This document shows, piece by piece, positions 7,835 to 15,224 of a stretch of DNA of 25,582 nucleotides. The stretch is from an uncultured Veillonella sp. (GTDB lineage Bacteria > Bacillota > Negativicutes > Veillonellales > Veillonellaceae). A program made the position numbers and the translations under genes. Position 1 is the stretch's first letter. The number at the start of each line of letters is the position of its first letter. The stretch is from positions 1-25,582 of the forward strand of contig CAAEOZ010000068.1 of the NCBI GenBank assembly GCA_900757715.1, in the 5' to 3' direction. The notes under the pieces were generated by a model. That model did not search any database. It was not told where the DNA came from and saw nothing but the letters and a program-made list of their open reading frames with translations.

Positions 7835-8749
7835 TTATTTAACTCGTACTTGTGAAAGTAGTGCCTTTACTTCTTCAAGGGTTGCGAGGTTTTCAGAGTA
7901 GGCAGAGGCAGAGCCACTGGAGATGCCCCAGTACAGTGCCTCTTGTAGGTCGCCTGTCTTTTCATAGCCCGTAATAAAGCCAGCGACCATGGAATCGCCA
8001 GCGCCTACGGAATTTACGAGTATGCCTTCAGGGGCAGGACTCGTGTATACAGTGCCGTCAGCAGCAACCAAGATAGCTCCATCACCAGCCATGGAGATGA
8101 GCACGTGTTGTGCACCTTTCTCTTTTAATGCTTTAGCAGCTTCTACAAGGTCATCCTTTGTAGCGAGAGTGCGACCAAAGATTTCGCTAAGCTCGTGATT
8201 ATTTGGCTTAATTAAGAATGGTTTATAAGGCAAGACTTTTGTGAGTAGATCTTTTGTAGCATCTACTACGATGCGGATGTTTTTATGTTGTAAGCGTTCC
8301 ATAATGAGTTCGTATATATCGCTTGGTAGACTAGAAGGAATGCTCCCAGCAAGGATTAGGGTGTCCTTTTCGGTCAACGCATCGAGTTGTTTGTATAGAG
8401 CCTCTAATTCGTCGGCACCGATGATTGGACCGCGGCCGTTAATCTCTGTTTCCTCATCAGATGCTTTTACTTTAACATTGATGCGGGTTAATCCTTCGCG
8501 AAGTCGGATGAAATCTTCTTTCACGCCGAATTTCTTGAGTTGTGTTACGATTTCTTCGCCTGTAAACCCTGCGATGAAGCCGAGTGCTGTCGTATCCATG
8601 CCAAGATTATTGAGCACGATAGATACGTTGATACCTTTGCCGCCACCGAGAACGTATTCTTGGGTGGTACGATTAATAGTGCCCGTCTTGAGGTAATCAA
8701 GGCGCACGATATAATCGAGAGCTGGGTTAAAGGTAATAGTGTAAATCAT
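7835..8749 (-). CDS. fruK: 1-phosphofructokinase
   Basis: This cytoplasmic PfkB-family kinase converts fructose 1-phosphate to fructose 1,6-bisphosphate, feeding glycolysis. The 304-residue protein opens with YTITFNPALDY, typical of the FruK/LacC/PfkB group. It has GGGKGIN at residues 35-41 (first PfkB signature) and NSVGAGDSMVAGF near the C-terminus with catalytic base Asp252. Tagatose-6-phosphate kinase (LacC) is the nearest alternative; coupling to the fructose permease 33 bases downstream decides for FruK. A GGGG ribosome site lies just before ATG 8749. The gene starts 28 bases after the nhaC stop. No DeoR-type fruR regulator gene, which often accompanies fruK, is present. Confidence 0.93.
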   Translation of the reverse strand: MIYTITFNPALDYIVRLDYLKTGTINRTTQEYVLGGGKGINVSIVLNNLGMDTTALGFIAGFTGEEIVTQLKKFGVKEDFIRLREGLTRINVKVKASDEETEINGRGPIIGADELEALYKQLDALTEKDTLILAGSIPSSLPSDIYELIMERLQHKNIRIVVDATKDLLTKVLPYKPFLIKPNNHELSEIFGRTLATKDDLVEAAKALKEKGAQHVLISMAGDGAILVAADGTVYTSPAPEGILVNSVGAGDSMVAGFITGYEKTGDLQEALYWGISSGSASAYSENLATLEEVKALLSQVRVK

Positions 8750-8777
8750 ACAATTTCCCCTTTTGAGATAATACTAA

Positions 8778-10175
8778 TTAGCGTATGATCGGTTGATCTT
8801 GCTTCCGTAATCGTAACCAATAGATGAGTGGTACTAGATATAGGAAGAAGGCAAATGGTACGTAACCTGCGGAACTTGTACCCATCATGACAACGGGCAC
8901 GTAGGCGGCGATATTCCACGGTTGCAATGGAGCGATGAGGATGCCGCTATTTTCAAAGTCTAGCATCACATCTTCGTCTTGAATACCCCGTTGAGCGTAG
9001 GTAATACGCATAATAGAGTGCGTCATAACTACAGCAATAGCTTGGCTGCATCCAACCGCACCTGTTAAAAAGGCAAGGCCTACATTGGCAGCAAATACAT
9101 CGCTCCGTGTTTTAGCTCGTTCTAACAGTTGTCGTATGTCATTCCAGAAGCCAACCCCTTCAAGCATGCCTGAAATGGCAGTCGCCATGAAAATCGAAAG
9201 GGTAGGGATAAACATTGTTTGTAGACCGCCGCCATGAATGATATTAGCTAGTGGATTGTAGTGCGGTAGTTCAAAGCCCGTTAAGGTATACCATCCCAAC
9301 TCAGAAAGGGTAGTTCCTTGATTTGTATAAGCTAGAATGGCCGCTGCTAATGCACTGAGTCCGATAGGCCAACGGATGGATACTTTCAAAGGTAATAGAC
9401 CAATGACGATGATGACTGGAATCCATAATGTCCAATCGATGTTGAAAATAAAGTGAATTGTATCGGATAGTAAACTATTTTCGTAATTGAGTGGGTACCA
9501 CTGAGATAGTAATAGATACAGCACTGTAGAGATGATGAGTGCTGGGATACCATCTTTAAACATGATGGGCATATTCGTCGATACCTTTGTATGGGTTAAG
9601 GCTGCTACGAGAGACGCACTAGAGGATAGTGGCCCGTTTCGATCACCAAAGTAAGCACCTGCAATAATGGCACCGGCTACGATATTTTCAGGAATACTCC
9701 CAGCTCTTGCCATCGTGATGAGTACGATGCCTATCGTGCCTACAGTTCCTAGTGCGGTGCCCAACAGCATGCTCACTGCAGCTGTTATTAAAAAGGCACA
9801 GACGATGAAGATGGAAGGATTAATTAAGTCGATGCCTGTGGCAATAATCATAGGGATAACGCCCGCTGCTTGCCACATGGCGATGAGCCAACCGATGAGA
9901 AGAAAGATTTGCATCACCACGATGGACGTTTTCGCACCTGTCCAGGATAGGTTTAATAGTTCCTTTGGTTGATATCCTTTGCGATAAAATACAAAGGCCA
10001 TGATGCACCATACGACAATCAAGGCGTAACCAATGGCGATGCTATTGGCTACAGCAATGAGGATGACAAGAATAGATGTAAGTAGTCCTAAGAGAGGCTC
10101 TATATTCCGTGGCATGAGTGTGCGACCCTGTTGGTATCTTAGGAACGCATTTAATATAAGTTGTAACCATTTCAT
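8778..10175 (-). CDS. nhaC: Na+/H+ antiporter, NhaC family
   Basis: This multi-pass inner-membrane protein of 465 residues has about 11 hydrophobic segments. It contains the sequence GAYFGDRNGPLSSSASL, which corresponds to the GAYFGDK.SPLSDTTNL region of NhaC antiporters. The conserved aspartate is kept, but the downstream SDTT is replaced by SSSA. It would exchange Na+ for H+, although members of this superfamily also carry organic acids or amino acids. ATG 10175 lies 1 base after the dapF stop, with no clear ribosome site, so translation may be coupled. The alternative ATG at 10115 (MPRNIEPLLG), 20 codons in, would remove an N-terminal extension and also has only a weak ribosome site. It is followed after 28 bases by fruK. 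Confidence 0.8.
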   Translation of the reverse strand: MKWLQLILNAFLRYQQGRTLMPRNIEPLLGLLTSILVILIAVANSIAIGYALIVVWCIMAFVFYRKGYQPKELLNLSWTGAKTSIVVMQIFLLIGWLIAMWQAAGVIPMIIATGIDLINPSIFIVCAFLITAAVSMLLGTALGTVGTIGIVLITMARAGSIPENIVAGAIIAGAYFGDRNGPLSSSASLVAALTHTKVSTNMPIMFKDGIPALIISTVLYLLLSQWYPLNYENSLLSDTIHFIFNIDWTLWIPVIIVIGLLPLKVSIRWPIGLSALAAAILAYTNQGTTLSELGWYTLTGFELPHYNPLANIIHGGGLQTMFIPTLSIFMATAISGMLEGVGFWNDIRQLLERAKTRSDVFAANVGLAFLTGAVGCSQAIAVVMTHSIMRITYAQRGIQDEDVMLDFENSGILIAPLQPWNIAAYVPVVMMGTSSAGYVPFAFFLYLVPLIYWLRLRKQDQPIIR

Positions 10176-10176
10176 C

Positions 10177-11010
10177 TTAGTCGATAGGAAGTTCTGTTTC
10201 GAAGACTTCCTCAGCAGGGCCTGTCATGAGCACCGTGCCATCCTCCAAGTATGAAATATGCAATGTACCTAAATAGAGTTCCACATCTACTTCGCGGCCT
10301 GTTAATCCCTTTTCAAAGGACATAACGGCAGAGGCACAAGAGCCTGTTCCACAAGCTAAGGTAGCACCAGCGCCGCGCTCCCAAGTGCGCACCTTGATAT
10401 GTTTGTCATTTACTACTTCAATGTAGTTTACATTTGTGTTAGCAGGGAAGGCATCGTGCTTTTCAAGAATTGGGCCTTGCGTTGTAACAGGAGCCTTTGT
10501 AATGTCGTCGATGAATACCTCCGTATGAGGCACGCCGAGCAATACGGAGCTTACCGTTACGGTCTCACCGTTTACATCGAGGTCTACGTCGATAACCTTA
10601 TCCATGTTTACATTCATAGGAATGTCTTGGGCCTTAAAGAATGGTTTGCCCATGTCTACAGTAACTTGTGTGACTATTCCGTTTTCGATAGTCAAGGTAG
10701 GCTTCATTACGCCTGCTAAGGTTTCGATGGTGAAAGTTTCCTTCGTAGTTTGACCGTGTTCATAAGCGTATTTTGCAAAGCACCGAATCGCATTACCGCA
10801 CATTTCTGCTTCACTACCATCGGAGTTGATGATGCGCATGCGTACATCACAGGTTTCGGAAGGTACTAGGATGGCAAGCCCATCGGCACCTATACCCGTG
10901 CGACGATCGCAAAGGCGAATGGCGAGGTCTGTGTAGTCTTTAGAAGTCCCTTGTGGGTCGGTAAAGAGGATGAAATCATTACCGAGACCATGCATTTTTG
11001 TTAATTTCAT
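10177..11010 (-). CDS. dapF: Diaminopimelate epimerase
   Basis: This cofactor-independent racemase converts LL- to meso-diaminopimelate, the precursor of lysine and of the peptidoglycan cross-link. The 277 residues have the normal length. The N-terminus MKLTKMHGLGNDF is diagnostic. The two active-site cysteines are Cys71 in EAEMCGNAIRC and Cys220 in LACGTGSCAS. An in-frame ATG 15 bases upstream (MIGDF) lies at or before the ribosome site AGGAG, which is correctly spaced from ATG 11010, so the shorter form is chosen. It is the first gene of a minus-strand cluster with nhaC, fruK and fruA. Its leader holds a hairpin that may compete for the ribosome site. Confidence 0.95.
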   Translation of the reverse strand: MKLTKMHGLGNDFILFTDPQGTSKDYTDLAIRLCDRRTGIGADGLAILVPSETCDVRMRIINSDGSEAEMCGNAIRCFAKYAYEHGQTTKETFTIETLAGVMKPTLTIENGIVTQVTVDMGKPFFKAQDIPMNVNMDKVIDVDLDVNGETVTVSSVLLGVPHTEVFIDDITKAPVTTQGPILEKHDAFPANTNVNYIEVVNDKHIKVRTWERGAGATLACGTGSCASAVMSFEKGLTGREVDVELYLGTLHISYLEDGTVLMTGPAEEVFETELPID

Positions 11011-11061
11011 AAAGTCTCCTATCAATAAGTAAGACTTTCACCATGAAGCCCGTGAAAGTCT
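11011..11061 (-). promoter_or_regulatory. dapF leader with mutually exclusive hairpins
   Basis: In the minus-strand message, segment 1 (from 11061-11052, AGACUUUCAC) pairs perfectly over 10 bp with segment 2 (from 11041-11032, GUGAAAGUCU). Segment 3 (from 11017-11011, AGACUUU) overlaps the end of the ribosome site and the spacer before ATG, and can pair with the AAAGUCU part of segment 2. Stem 1:2 would leave the ribosome site free and stem 2:3 would cover it. No known riboswitch or attenuator family is recognised. Confidence 0.4.
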
Positions 11062-11327
11062 CATATATATTATTATATATTCTATATTATAATATTATAT
11101 CATAAATAGGCCTTAAGCATGGCATGGAATCGTATAAATTTATAGCAAAATAAAGGGAAAATAAGGAAAGCTTACAGCGTTTATTAAGAGTTATAATGAA
11201 ATAAAAAAATGCCCCATGTGGGACGGTTATTTAAGGGGATATAGGTATTTGGATTACTTTATTGTTTAACCGAGAAATGATAAAATAAAAAGTAATGTAG
11301 CTAATCGTGATAGAAAGAGGAACACAT
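11062..11327. other. Divergent intergenic region between dapF and ptsI
   Basis: The part next to dapF (11062-11110) is almost pure A/T. It holds several TATAAT-like strings on the minus strand but no good -35. On the plus strand a TATAAT at 11192-11197 lies upstream of ptsI, with only weak -35 candidates at 15-18 bases. A small CCCCATGTGGG hairpin follows at about 11213. No catabolite-response element was recognised. Both operons probably start here. Confidence 0.4.
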
Positions 11328-13055
11328 ATGCGAATTCAAGGGATTTCTGGATCTCGTGGCGTTGCAGTAGGCAATGTATATAGATATATTCAAGAGGAAA
11401 TTGTCATTCCTGATTACACTGTAGCGGAAGACAAGGTAGAAGAAGAAATTAGCAAGTTTGCAACTGCTATGGCATCTACCTTAAAACAATTGGATACTAT
11501 TCGTAAAAAAGCGTTGGATGAAATGGGACCAGAAGAGGCCGCTATTTTTGAAGCGCACATGCAAATCGCTCAAGACCCATCCTTGTCTGACGGAATTAAA
11601 TCCCTTGTTGAATCTAGCCATATGAACGTGGTAGCGGCCACGTCTCAAACAATTGAAAGCTTTGCCAATATCTTCCTCGGTATGGAAGATGCCTACATGC
11701 GTGAACGAGGTGCAGATATTAAAGATATCGGCGATCGTTTGATGCGGAATATATTAGGTATGAATCCTCGTGGTTTATCACATATTTCTGGCGAAGTTAT
11801 CTTGGTGGCTCATGATTTGGCACCATCTGATACGGCTTCTCTCGATAAAAATGTAGTAAAAGGCATTGTCACTGCGGCGGGTGGTCCTACATCTCATGCG
11901 GCTATCATGGCTCGTACCCTAGAAATTCCTGCTGTTATGGGCGTTGGTGATATTGAAAGCTTCGTAGACGGCGACAAGGCAGTCGTTCTTGGTACCGATG
12001 GTATCGTAGAAATCAATCCATCTGATGCGGATTGGACGGAGTATACAAATCAAGCGTTGGCGTTCCAAGAGGAATTAAAACGGTTGCGCGAATCTGCTAA
12101 TCTTGAAGCTACCACTACTGATGGTCATCATGTAGAATTATTCGGTAACATCGGCAAGGCAAAGGATGCTAAACATGCACTCACTATGGGGGCACAAGGT
12201 ATTGGTTTGTACCGCACAGAATTCCTTTACATGGAAAACGACGAACTGCCTACAGAAGATGTACAATTTGAAGAATATAAAAAGGTAGCCCAAGAGATGA
12301 AGGGGCAACCGGTTATCATCCGTACCATGGATATCGGTGGTGACAAGGAATTAAAATGTCTTGATTTGCCAAGTGAAATGAACCCATTCCTAGGCTATCG
12401 TGCCATTCGTATTTCTTTAAATCGCCCGGATATCTTTAAGGTTCAATTGCGTGCCTTATTACGAGCTAGTGCGTTTGGTGACATTCACATTATGTATCCT
12501 ATGATTGCTTCCGTTGAGGAAGTGAAACAAGCAAATGCTATGCTTAGTGAATGTAAGACGGAGCTGGCGGCTGAAGGAAAGGATTTCAACAAGGATATCA
12601 AGGTTGGCATCATGATCGAAGTACCTGCGGCAGCTGTTATATCTCCAATTCTTGCTAAATATGTAGACTTCTTTAGTATCGGTACGAATGATCTTTGCCA
12701 ATATACTTTGGCTGTAGACCGTATGAATGAAGCAATCGGTAGCTTGTATCAACCATTGCATCCAGGTGTGTTACGTCTTATTAAGCACGTCATTGACGCT
12801 AGTCATGAGCAAGGTAAATTTACAGGTATGTGTGGTGAGCTTGCTAGCGATCCTGTGGCGACCATGATTCTATTAGGTCTTGGTCTCGACGAATTCTCCA
12901 TGACTGCTTCTTCGATTCCTCTTATTAAAAATATCTTGCGTTCTGTTTCCAAAGCAGAATGTGAAGAGGTGGCAAATAAAGCACTTACTATGGACACAGC
13001 AGAAGAGATTACAGAATACGCTAAATCTGTATTAGCTGAAAAAGGTTTATTATAA
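11328..13055 (+). CDS. ptsI: PTS enzyme I (phosphoenolpyruvate-protein phosphotransferase)
   Basis: This cytoplasmic enzyme takes phosphate from PEP onto a histidine and passes it to HPr, driving all PTS sugar uptake. The 575 residues have the normal length. His190 in GGPTSHAAIMAR is the phospho-histidine. The C-terminal PEP-binding half has GLYRTEFLYM, RTMDIGGDK and the signature IGTNDLCQYTLAVDR, with the late cysteine in GMCGELA. A GTG at 11307 would extend the protein by 7 residues, but AAAGAGG sits 7 bases before ATG 11328, so that start is used. ptsH follows 169 bases later, the reverse of the common ptsHI order. The only sugar permease in the window is FruA. Confidence 0.96.
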   Translation: MRIQGISGSRGVAVGNVYRYIQEEIVIPDYTVAEDKVEEEISKFATAMASTLKQLDTIRKKALDEMGPEEAAIFEAHMQIAQDPSLSDGIKSLVESSHMNVVAATSQTIESFANIFLGMEDAYMRERGADIKDIGDRLMRNILGMNPRGLSHISGEVILVAHDLAPSDTASLDKNVVKGIVTAAGGPTSHAAIMARTLEIPAVMGVGDIESFVDGDKAVVLGTDGIVEINPSDADWTEYTNQALAFQEELKRLRESANLEATTTDGHHVELFGNIGKAKDAKHALTMGAQGIGLYRTEFLYMENDELPTEDVQFEEYKKVAQEMKGQPVIIRTMDIGGDKELKCLDLPSEMNPFLGYRAIRISLNRPDIFKVQLRALLRASAFGDIHIMYPMIASVEEVKQANAMLSECKTELAAEGKDFNKDIKVGIMIEVPAAAVISPILAKYVDFFSIGTNDLCQYTLAVDRMNEAIGSLYQPLHPGVLRLIKHVIDASHEQGKFTGMCGELASDPVATMILLGLGLDEFSMTASSIPLIKNILRSVSKAECEEVANKALTMDTAEEITEYAKSVLAEKGLL

Positions 13056-13141
13056 TTTTGTACATATAAATTATATTTGTTTTTAAGACATTGCCAGATA
13101 ACTAGTGGTGGGACTACTAGTCATCATATTAAATATACTTG

Positions 13142-13205
13142 AATTGATACGCATACAATTGATACAATATATCTATTAGAACGTATGAGATAGGCTCTGC
13201 CTATC
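13142..13205 (+). promoter_or_regulatory. ptsH leader: direct repeat and hairpin
   Basis: AATTGATAC occurs twice in direct orientation with a 15-base period (13142-13150 and 13157-13165). It is followed by a perfect hairpin, GATAGGC (13189-13195) with GCCTATC (13199-13205) around a 3-base loop, just before the ptsH ribosome site AAAGAGG. No T-run follows the hairpin, so it is not a standard terminator. The first copy contains TTGATA, but no well-spaced -10 was found. The layout suggests separate control or message processing between ptsI and ptsH. Confidence 0.35.
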
Positions 13206-13224
13206 GAGATAGAAAGAGGTTATC

Positions 13225-13485
13225 ATGAAAGAATTAACAGTAGAAATTACTAACGAATCTGGCTTACATGCTCGTCCTGCTACAGCCTTCACTCAATTGG
13301 CTGCTAAGTTCACTTCCAAAGTGACTATTGCTGCCAATAGCAAAACAGCGGATGCTAAGTCTATCTTAACTGTATTGACTTTGGGGGCTACAAAAGGTAC
13401 ATCCGTTACATTGACTGCTGACGGTGCTGACGAAGATGATGCACTCGTTGCATTGAGTGAATTCTTAACAACTAACCACGATTAA
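13225..13485 (+). CDS. ptsH: Phosphocarrier protein HPr
   Basis: This small cytoplasmic protein carries phosphate from PtsI to the EIIA domain of FruA. The 86-residue length is normal. His15 in SGLHARPA is the catalytic phosphorylation site. Ser46 in DAKSILTVLTLGA is at the position phosphorylated by HPr kinase in Firmicutes, though the usual GVMSLG is changed to TVLTLG. An intact Ser46 suggests a CcpA/HprK-type regulatory role, but no hprK or ccpA is in the window to support this. The ribosome site AAAGAGG is well placed. The message ends in the nested terminator at 13498. Confidence 0.95.
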   Translation: MKELTVEITNESGLHARPATAFTQLAAKFTSKVTIAANSKTADAKSILTVLTLGATKGTSVTLTADGADEDDALVALSEFLTTNHD

Positions 13486-13497
13486 TATTGGGGTAAT

Positions 13498-13580
13498 AAA
13501 AAGGACCCTACATTTTGAACTGCACCTCCCGAAATTATGTCTAATTTTTTGGGTGCAATTCATTTGTAGAGTCCTTTTTT
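13498..13580. terminator. Nested palindromic terminator (copy B of a repeated element)
   Basis: Outer arms AAAAAGGACCCTACA (13498-13512) and TGTAGAGTCCTTTTT (13565-13579) pair with one mismatch. An inner palindrome runs from TGAACTGCACC (13516) to GGGTGCAATTCA (ends 13562). The inner part shares TGAACT, ACCTCC, AAATTATGTC and AATTTT, in that order, with copy A. It sits between convergent genes and can stop both ptsH and the csoR-like gene; its right arm abuts the stop codon of the latter at 13579. Confidence 0.8.
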
Positions 13581-13857
13581 ATTTACCCATATTTGCAAAG
13601 CGCTCTACAGCTTTTGTAAAGTCGCTAATGGTTTTTTCTACGTCACCATGTTCGATACCATCTCGTACGCAGTGGTTGATATGTCCTTCAAGAATTACTT
13701 GTCCTACTTTATGTAGGGCAGATTTAGCTGCATTAATTTGGCTCAACACATCTTCGCAGGGAATGTCTTCTTCAATCATTCGATCAATAGCTTGCACTTG
13801 ACCTAAGATTTTACGCAATCGACGATGCAGATTTTCTGAATCCATACACTGTTTCAT
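13579..13857 (-). CDS. CsoR/RcnR/FrmR-family metal-sensing repressor
   Basis: This small all-helical DNA-binding repressor has 92 residues and belongs to the family formerly called DUF156. The metal-site residues are visible: Cys34 in EEDIPCEDVL, and His59 and Cys63 in LEGHINHC. The Cys-His-X3-Cys spacing matches the copper(I) site of CsoR (Cys36, His61, Cys65 in the prototype). It differs from RcnR, which has His at the last position. An upstream ATG would add 10 residues, but GGAGGAGT directly before ATG 13857 fixes the start. No copper exporter, chaperone or formaldehyde gene lies nearby, so the target is probably elsewhere; a sulfur-sensing CstR-like role is an alternative. It is transcribed alone, towards ptsH. 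Confidence 0.85.
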   Translation of the reverse strand: MKQCMDSENLHRRLRKILGQVQAIDRMIEEDIPCEDVLSQINAAKSALHKVGQVILEGHINHCVRDGIEHGDVEKTISDFTKAVERFANMGK

Positions 13858-13894
13858 ATTACTCCTCCATAGGCATGTTTTTATCATCTCATAT

Positions 13895-13924
13895 ATTATA
13901 CTCTATTTAAAGTTTTTAATACAA
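13895..13924 (-). promoter_or_regulatory. Promoter of the csoR-like gene
   Basis: Read on the minus strand, TTGTAT (13924-13919) and a perfect TATAAT (13900-13895) are 18 bases apart. They lie about 40 bases before ATG 13857. No G/C-rich CsoR-type operator was seen around it. Confidence 0.6.
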
Positions 13925-14188
13925 CTTAATAAGTATAATTAATATGCATTAATCGGTATTTATAGATATATAGTATCGTGCCGTTATAAGATATATTAAA
14001 TATATTTGTAGTATGAGTGGTCGTCAGAAACTAGTGTTTTACATATCTTCTTCTTGATTGATGTGATACAATACATTTAATATACTTTATATCTGTATAT
14101 GTATATAAGGTATTGTATAGATGGCTAGATTATAAACCTATATTTACATGTGTTTATATTACAGACCTTTAAGAAATAGGTGAAAGAA
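13925..14188. other. AT-rich intergenic region upstream of the glycosyltransferase gene
   Basis: No open frame or RNA gene is apparent. TTGATT at 14054-14059 with TAATAT 18 bases on is a weak promoter candidate for the downstream gene. Several TATATA-type strings (around 14090-14115) could also act as -10 boxes. Nothing else was recognised. Confidence 0.4.
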
Positions 14189-14998
14189 ATGAAAGTATTT
14201 CGCTACCTTCGAAACCTAGTTGTATTCGTGGTGGTCATGATTTTGGCTATGTTTATCTATGACGGATACCATAGCTTTCAAGGGACAAATCGTGAGAGTA
14301 AAGCTCATACACTTGTTGAAAAACAAATAGAACAAAGTGAAGACACGCTCAGTCGTACAGATCGAATTATACGCCTGTTTACATTTAGAGATAAAGTACA
14401 GATAGCTCTTAATCAACGTGTTTCAAAAGAGCATTGGGTGAAAGGGGATGTTATTCCTGAGTATACAAAAAATGCATTAATCGCTATTGAGGATAAGCGG
14501 TATTATAAACATGGAGCTATTGATGTACTCGGTATTATTCGCGCCTTGTACACAAATACCATAGCAGGTGAAACGCTGGAAGGCGGTAGTACTATTACAC
14601 AACAACTTGTAAAAAATCTTTTCCTTTCATCAAAGCGCATTATGAGTCGTAAGGTAGAAGAGGCGATTCTCGCTAGTGAAATGGAGCATTACTACTCTAA
14701 GGAAGAAATCCTCACCATGTATTTGAATACCGTATATTATGGACATAATTACTACGGTATCTACGAAGCATCTTATGGCTACTTCGGTACGAGTCCAAGT
14801 CGATTAACATTGGGGCAAAGCGCTTTACTCGCAGCATTACCTAATGCACCGTCCTATTTAGATCCTTATACGAACTATGAAGGGGCTAAGGCTCGACAAA
14901 AGCTGGTGCTCGAACAAATGGTAGACCAAGGCATGATTACACGAGCCGAGGCAGACTATGCGTACGAACAGGACTTGAAACTCGTTGAAGAGGAATAG
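14189..14998 (+). CDS. Monofunctional peptidoglycan glycosyltransferase (GT51)
   Basis: This membrane-anchored enzyme polymerises lipid II into glycan strands outside the cytoplasmic membrane. The 269 residues have one N-terminal transmembrane helix (about residues 9-25) and a GT51 domain. Motif 1 is AIEDKRYYKHGAID with catalytic Glu101. Motif 2 is GGSTITQQLVKN from residue 132. Later motifs include RKVEEAILASEME, YLNTVYYGHNYYGI and LAALPNAPSYLDPY. There is no transpeptidase domain, so it is an MtgA-type protein and not a full class A penicillin-binding protein. An in-frame GTG at 14180 lies in the ribosome site AGGTG, so ATG 14189 is chosen. It appears to be a single-gene unit. Confidence 0.9.
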   Translation: MKVFRYLRNLVVFVVVMILAMFIYDGYHSFQGTNRESKAHTLVEKQIEQSEDTLSRTDRIIRLFTFRDKVQIALNQRVSKEHWVKGDVIPEYTKNALIAIEDKRYYKHGAIDVLGIIRALYTNTIAGETLEGGSTITQQLVKNLFLSSKRIMSRKVEEAILASEMEHYYSKEEILTMYLNTVYYGHNYYGIYEASYGYFGTSPSRLTLGQSALLAALPNAPSYLDPYTNYEGAKARQKLVLEQMVDQGMITRAEADYAYEQDLKLVEEE

Positions 14999-15077
14999 TT
15001 ATTTTATTGGTTGAGAAAGCTCTAGAAGTAGAATTACAATACTGTTGTTTGCTATAAAATAAATAGGTGATTTTATG

Positions 15078-15121
15078 AATATCTCTTGGTTAATTGCTAA
15101 ATTTACTGAGAGATATTTTTT
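15078..15121 (+). terminator. Possible terminator after the glycosyltransferase gene
   Basis: AATATCTCT (15078-15086) pairs with AGAGATATT (15109-15117) around a 22-base loop, and six Ts run from 15116 to 15121. The stem is A/T-rich and the loop is large, so the signal is weak, but it lies between two separate transcription units. Confidence 0.45.
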
Positions 15122-15160
15122 AGTGAAAAGTAAAACCTTCATGAAATTTATGGACAGGGA

Positions 15161-15191
15161 TTGACATCATAAGGGGAGGCTAAGATATAAT
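15161..15191 (+). promoter_or_regulatory. Promoter of the two-partner secretion operon
   Basis: TTGACA at 15161-15166 and TATAAT at 15186-15191 are both perfect consensus boxes, but the spacer is 19 bases, 2 longer than the optimum. That spacing lowers basal activity and is typical of promoters that need help, for example from MerR-type activators; none is encoded nearby. Transcription would start about 25 bases before the tpsB ATG. Confidence 0.65.
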
Positions 15192-15224
15192 TTAATACGT
15201 TACATATAGAAAGGGGAGAGGACC

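Noticed and set aside
8241..8788. Plus-strand frames opposite fruK
   Set aside because: fruK carries both PfkB signatures on the minus strand, and the opposing frames have no ribosome site or domain.
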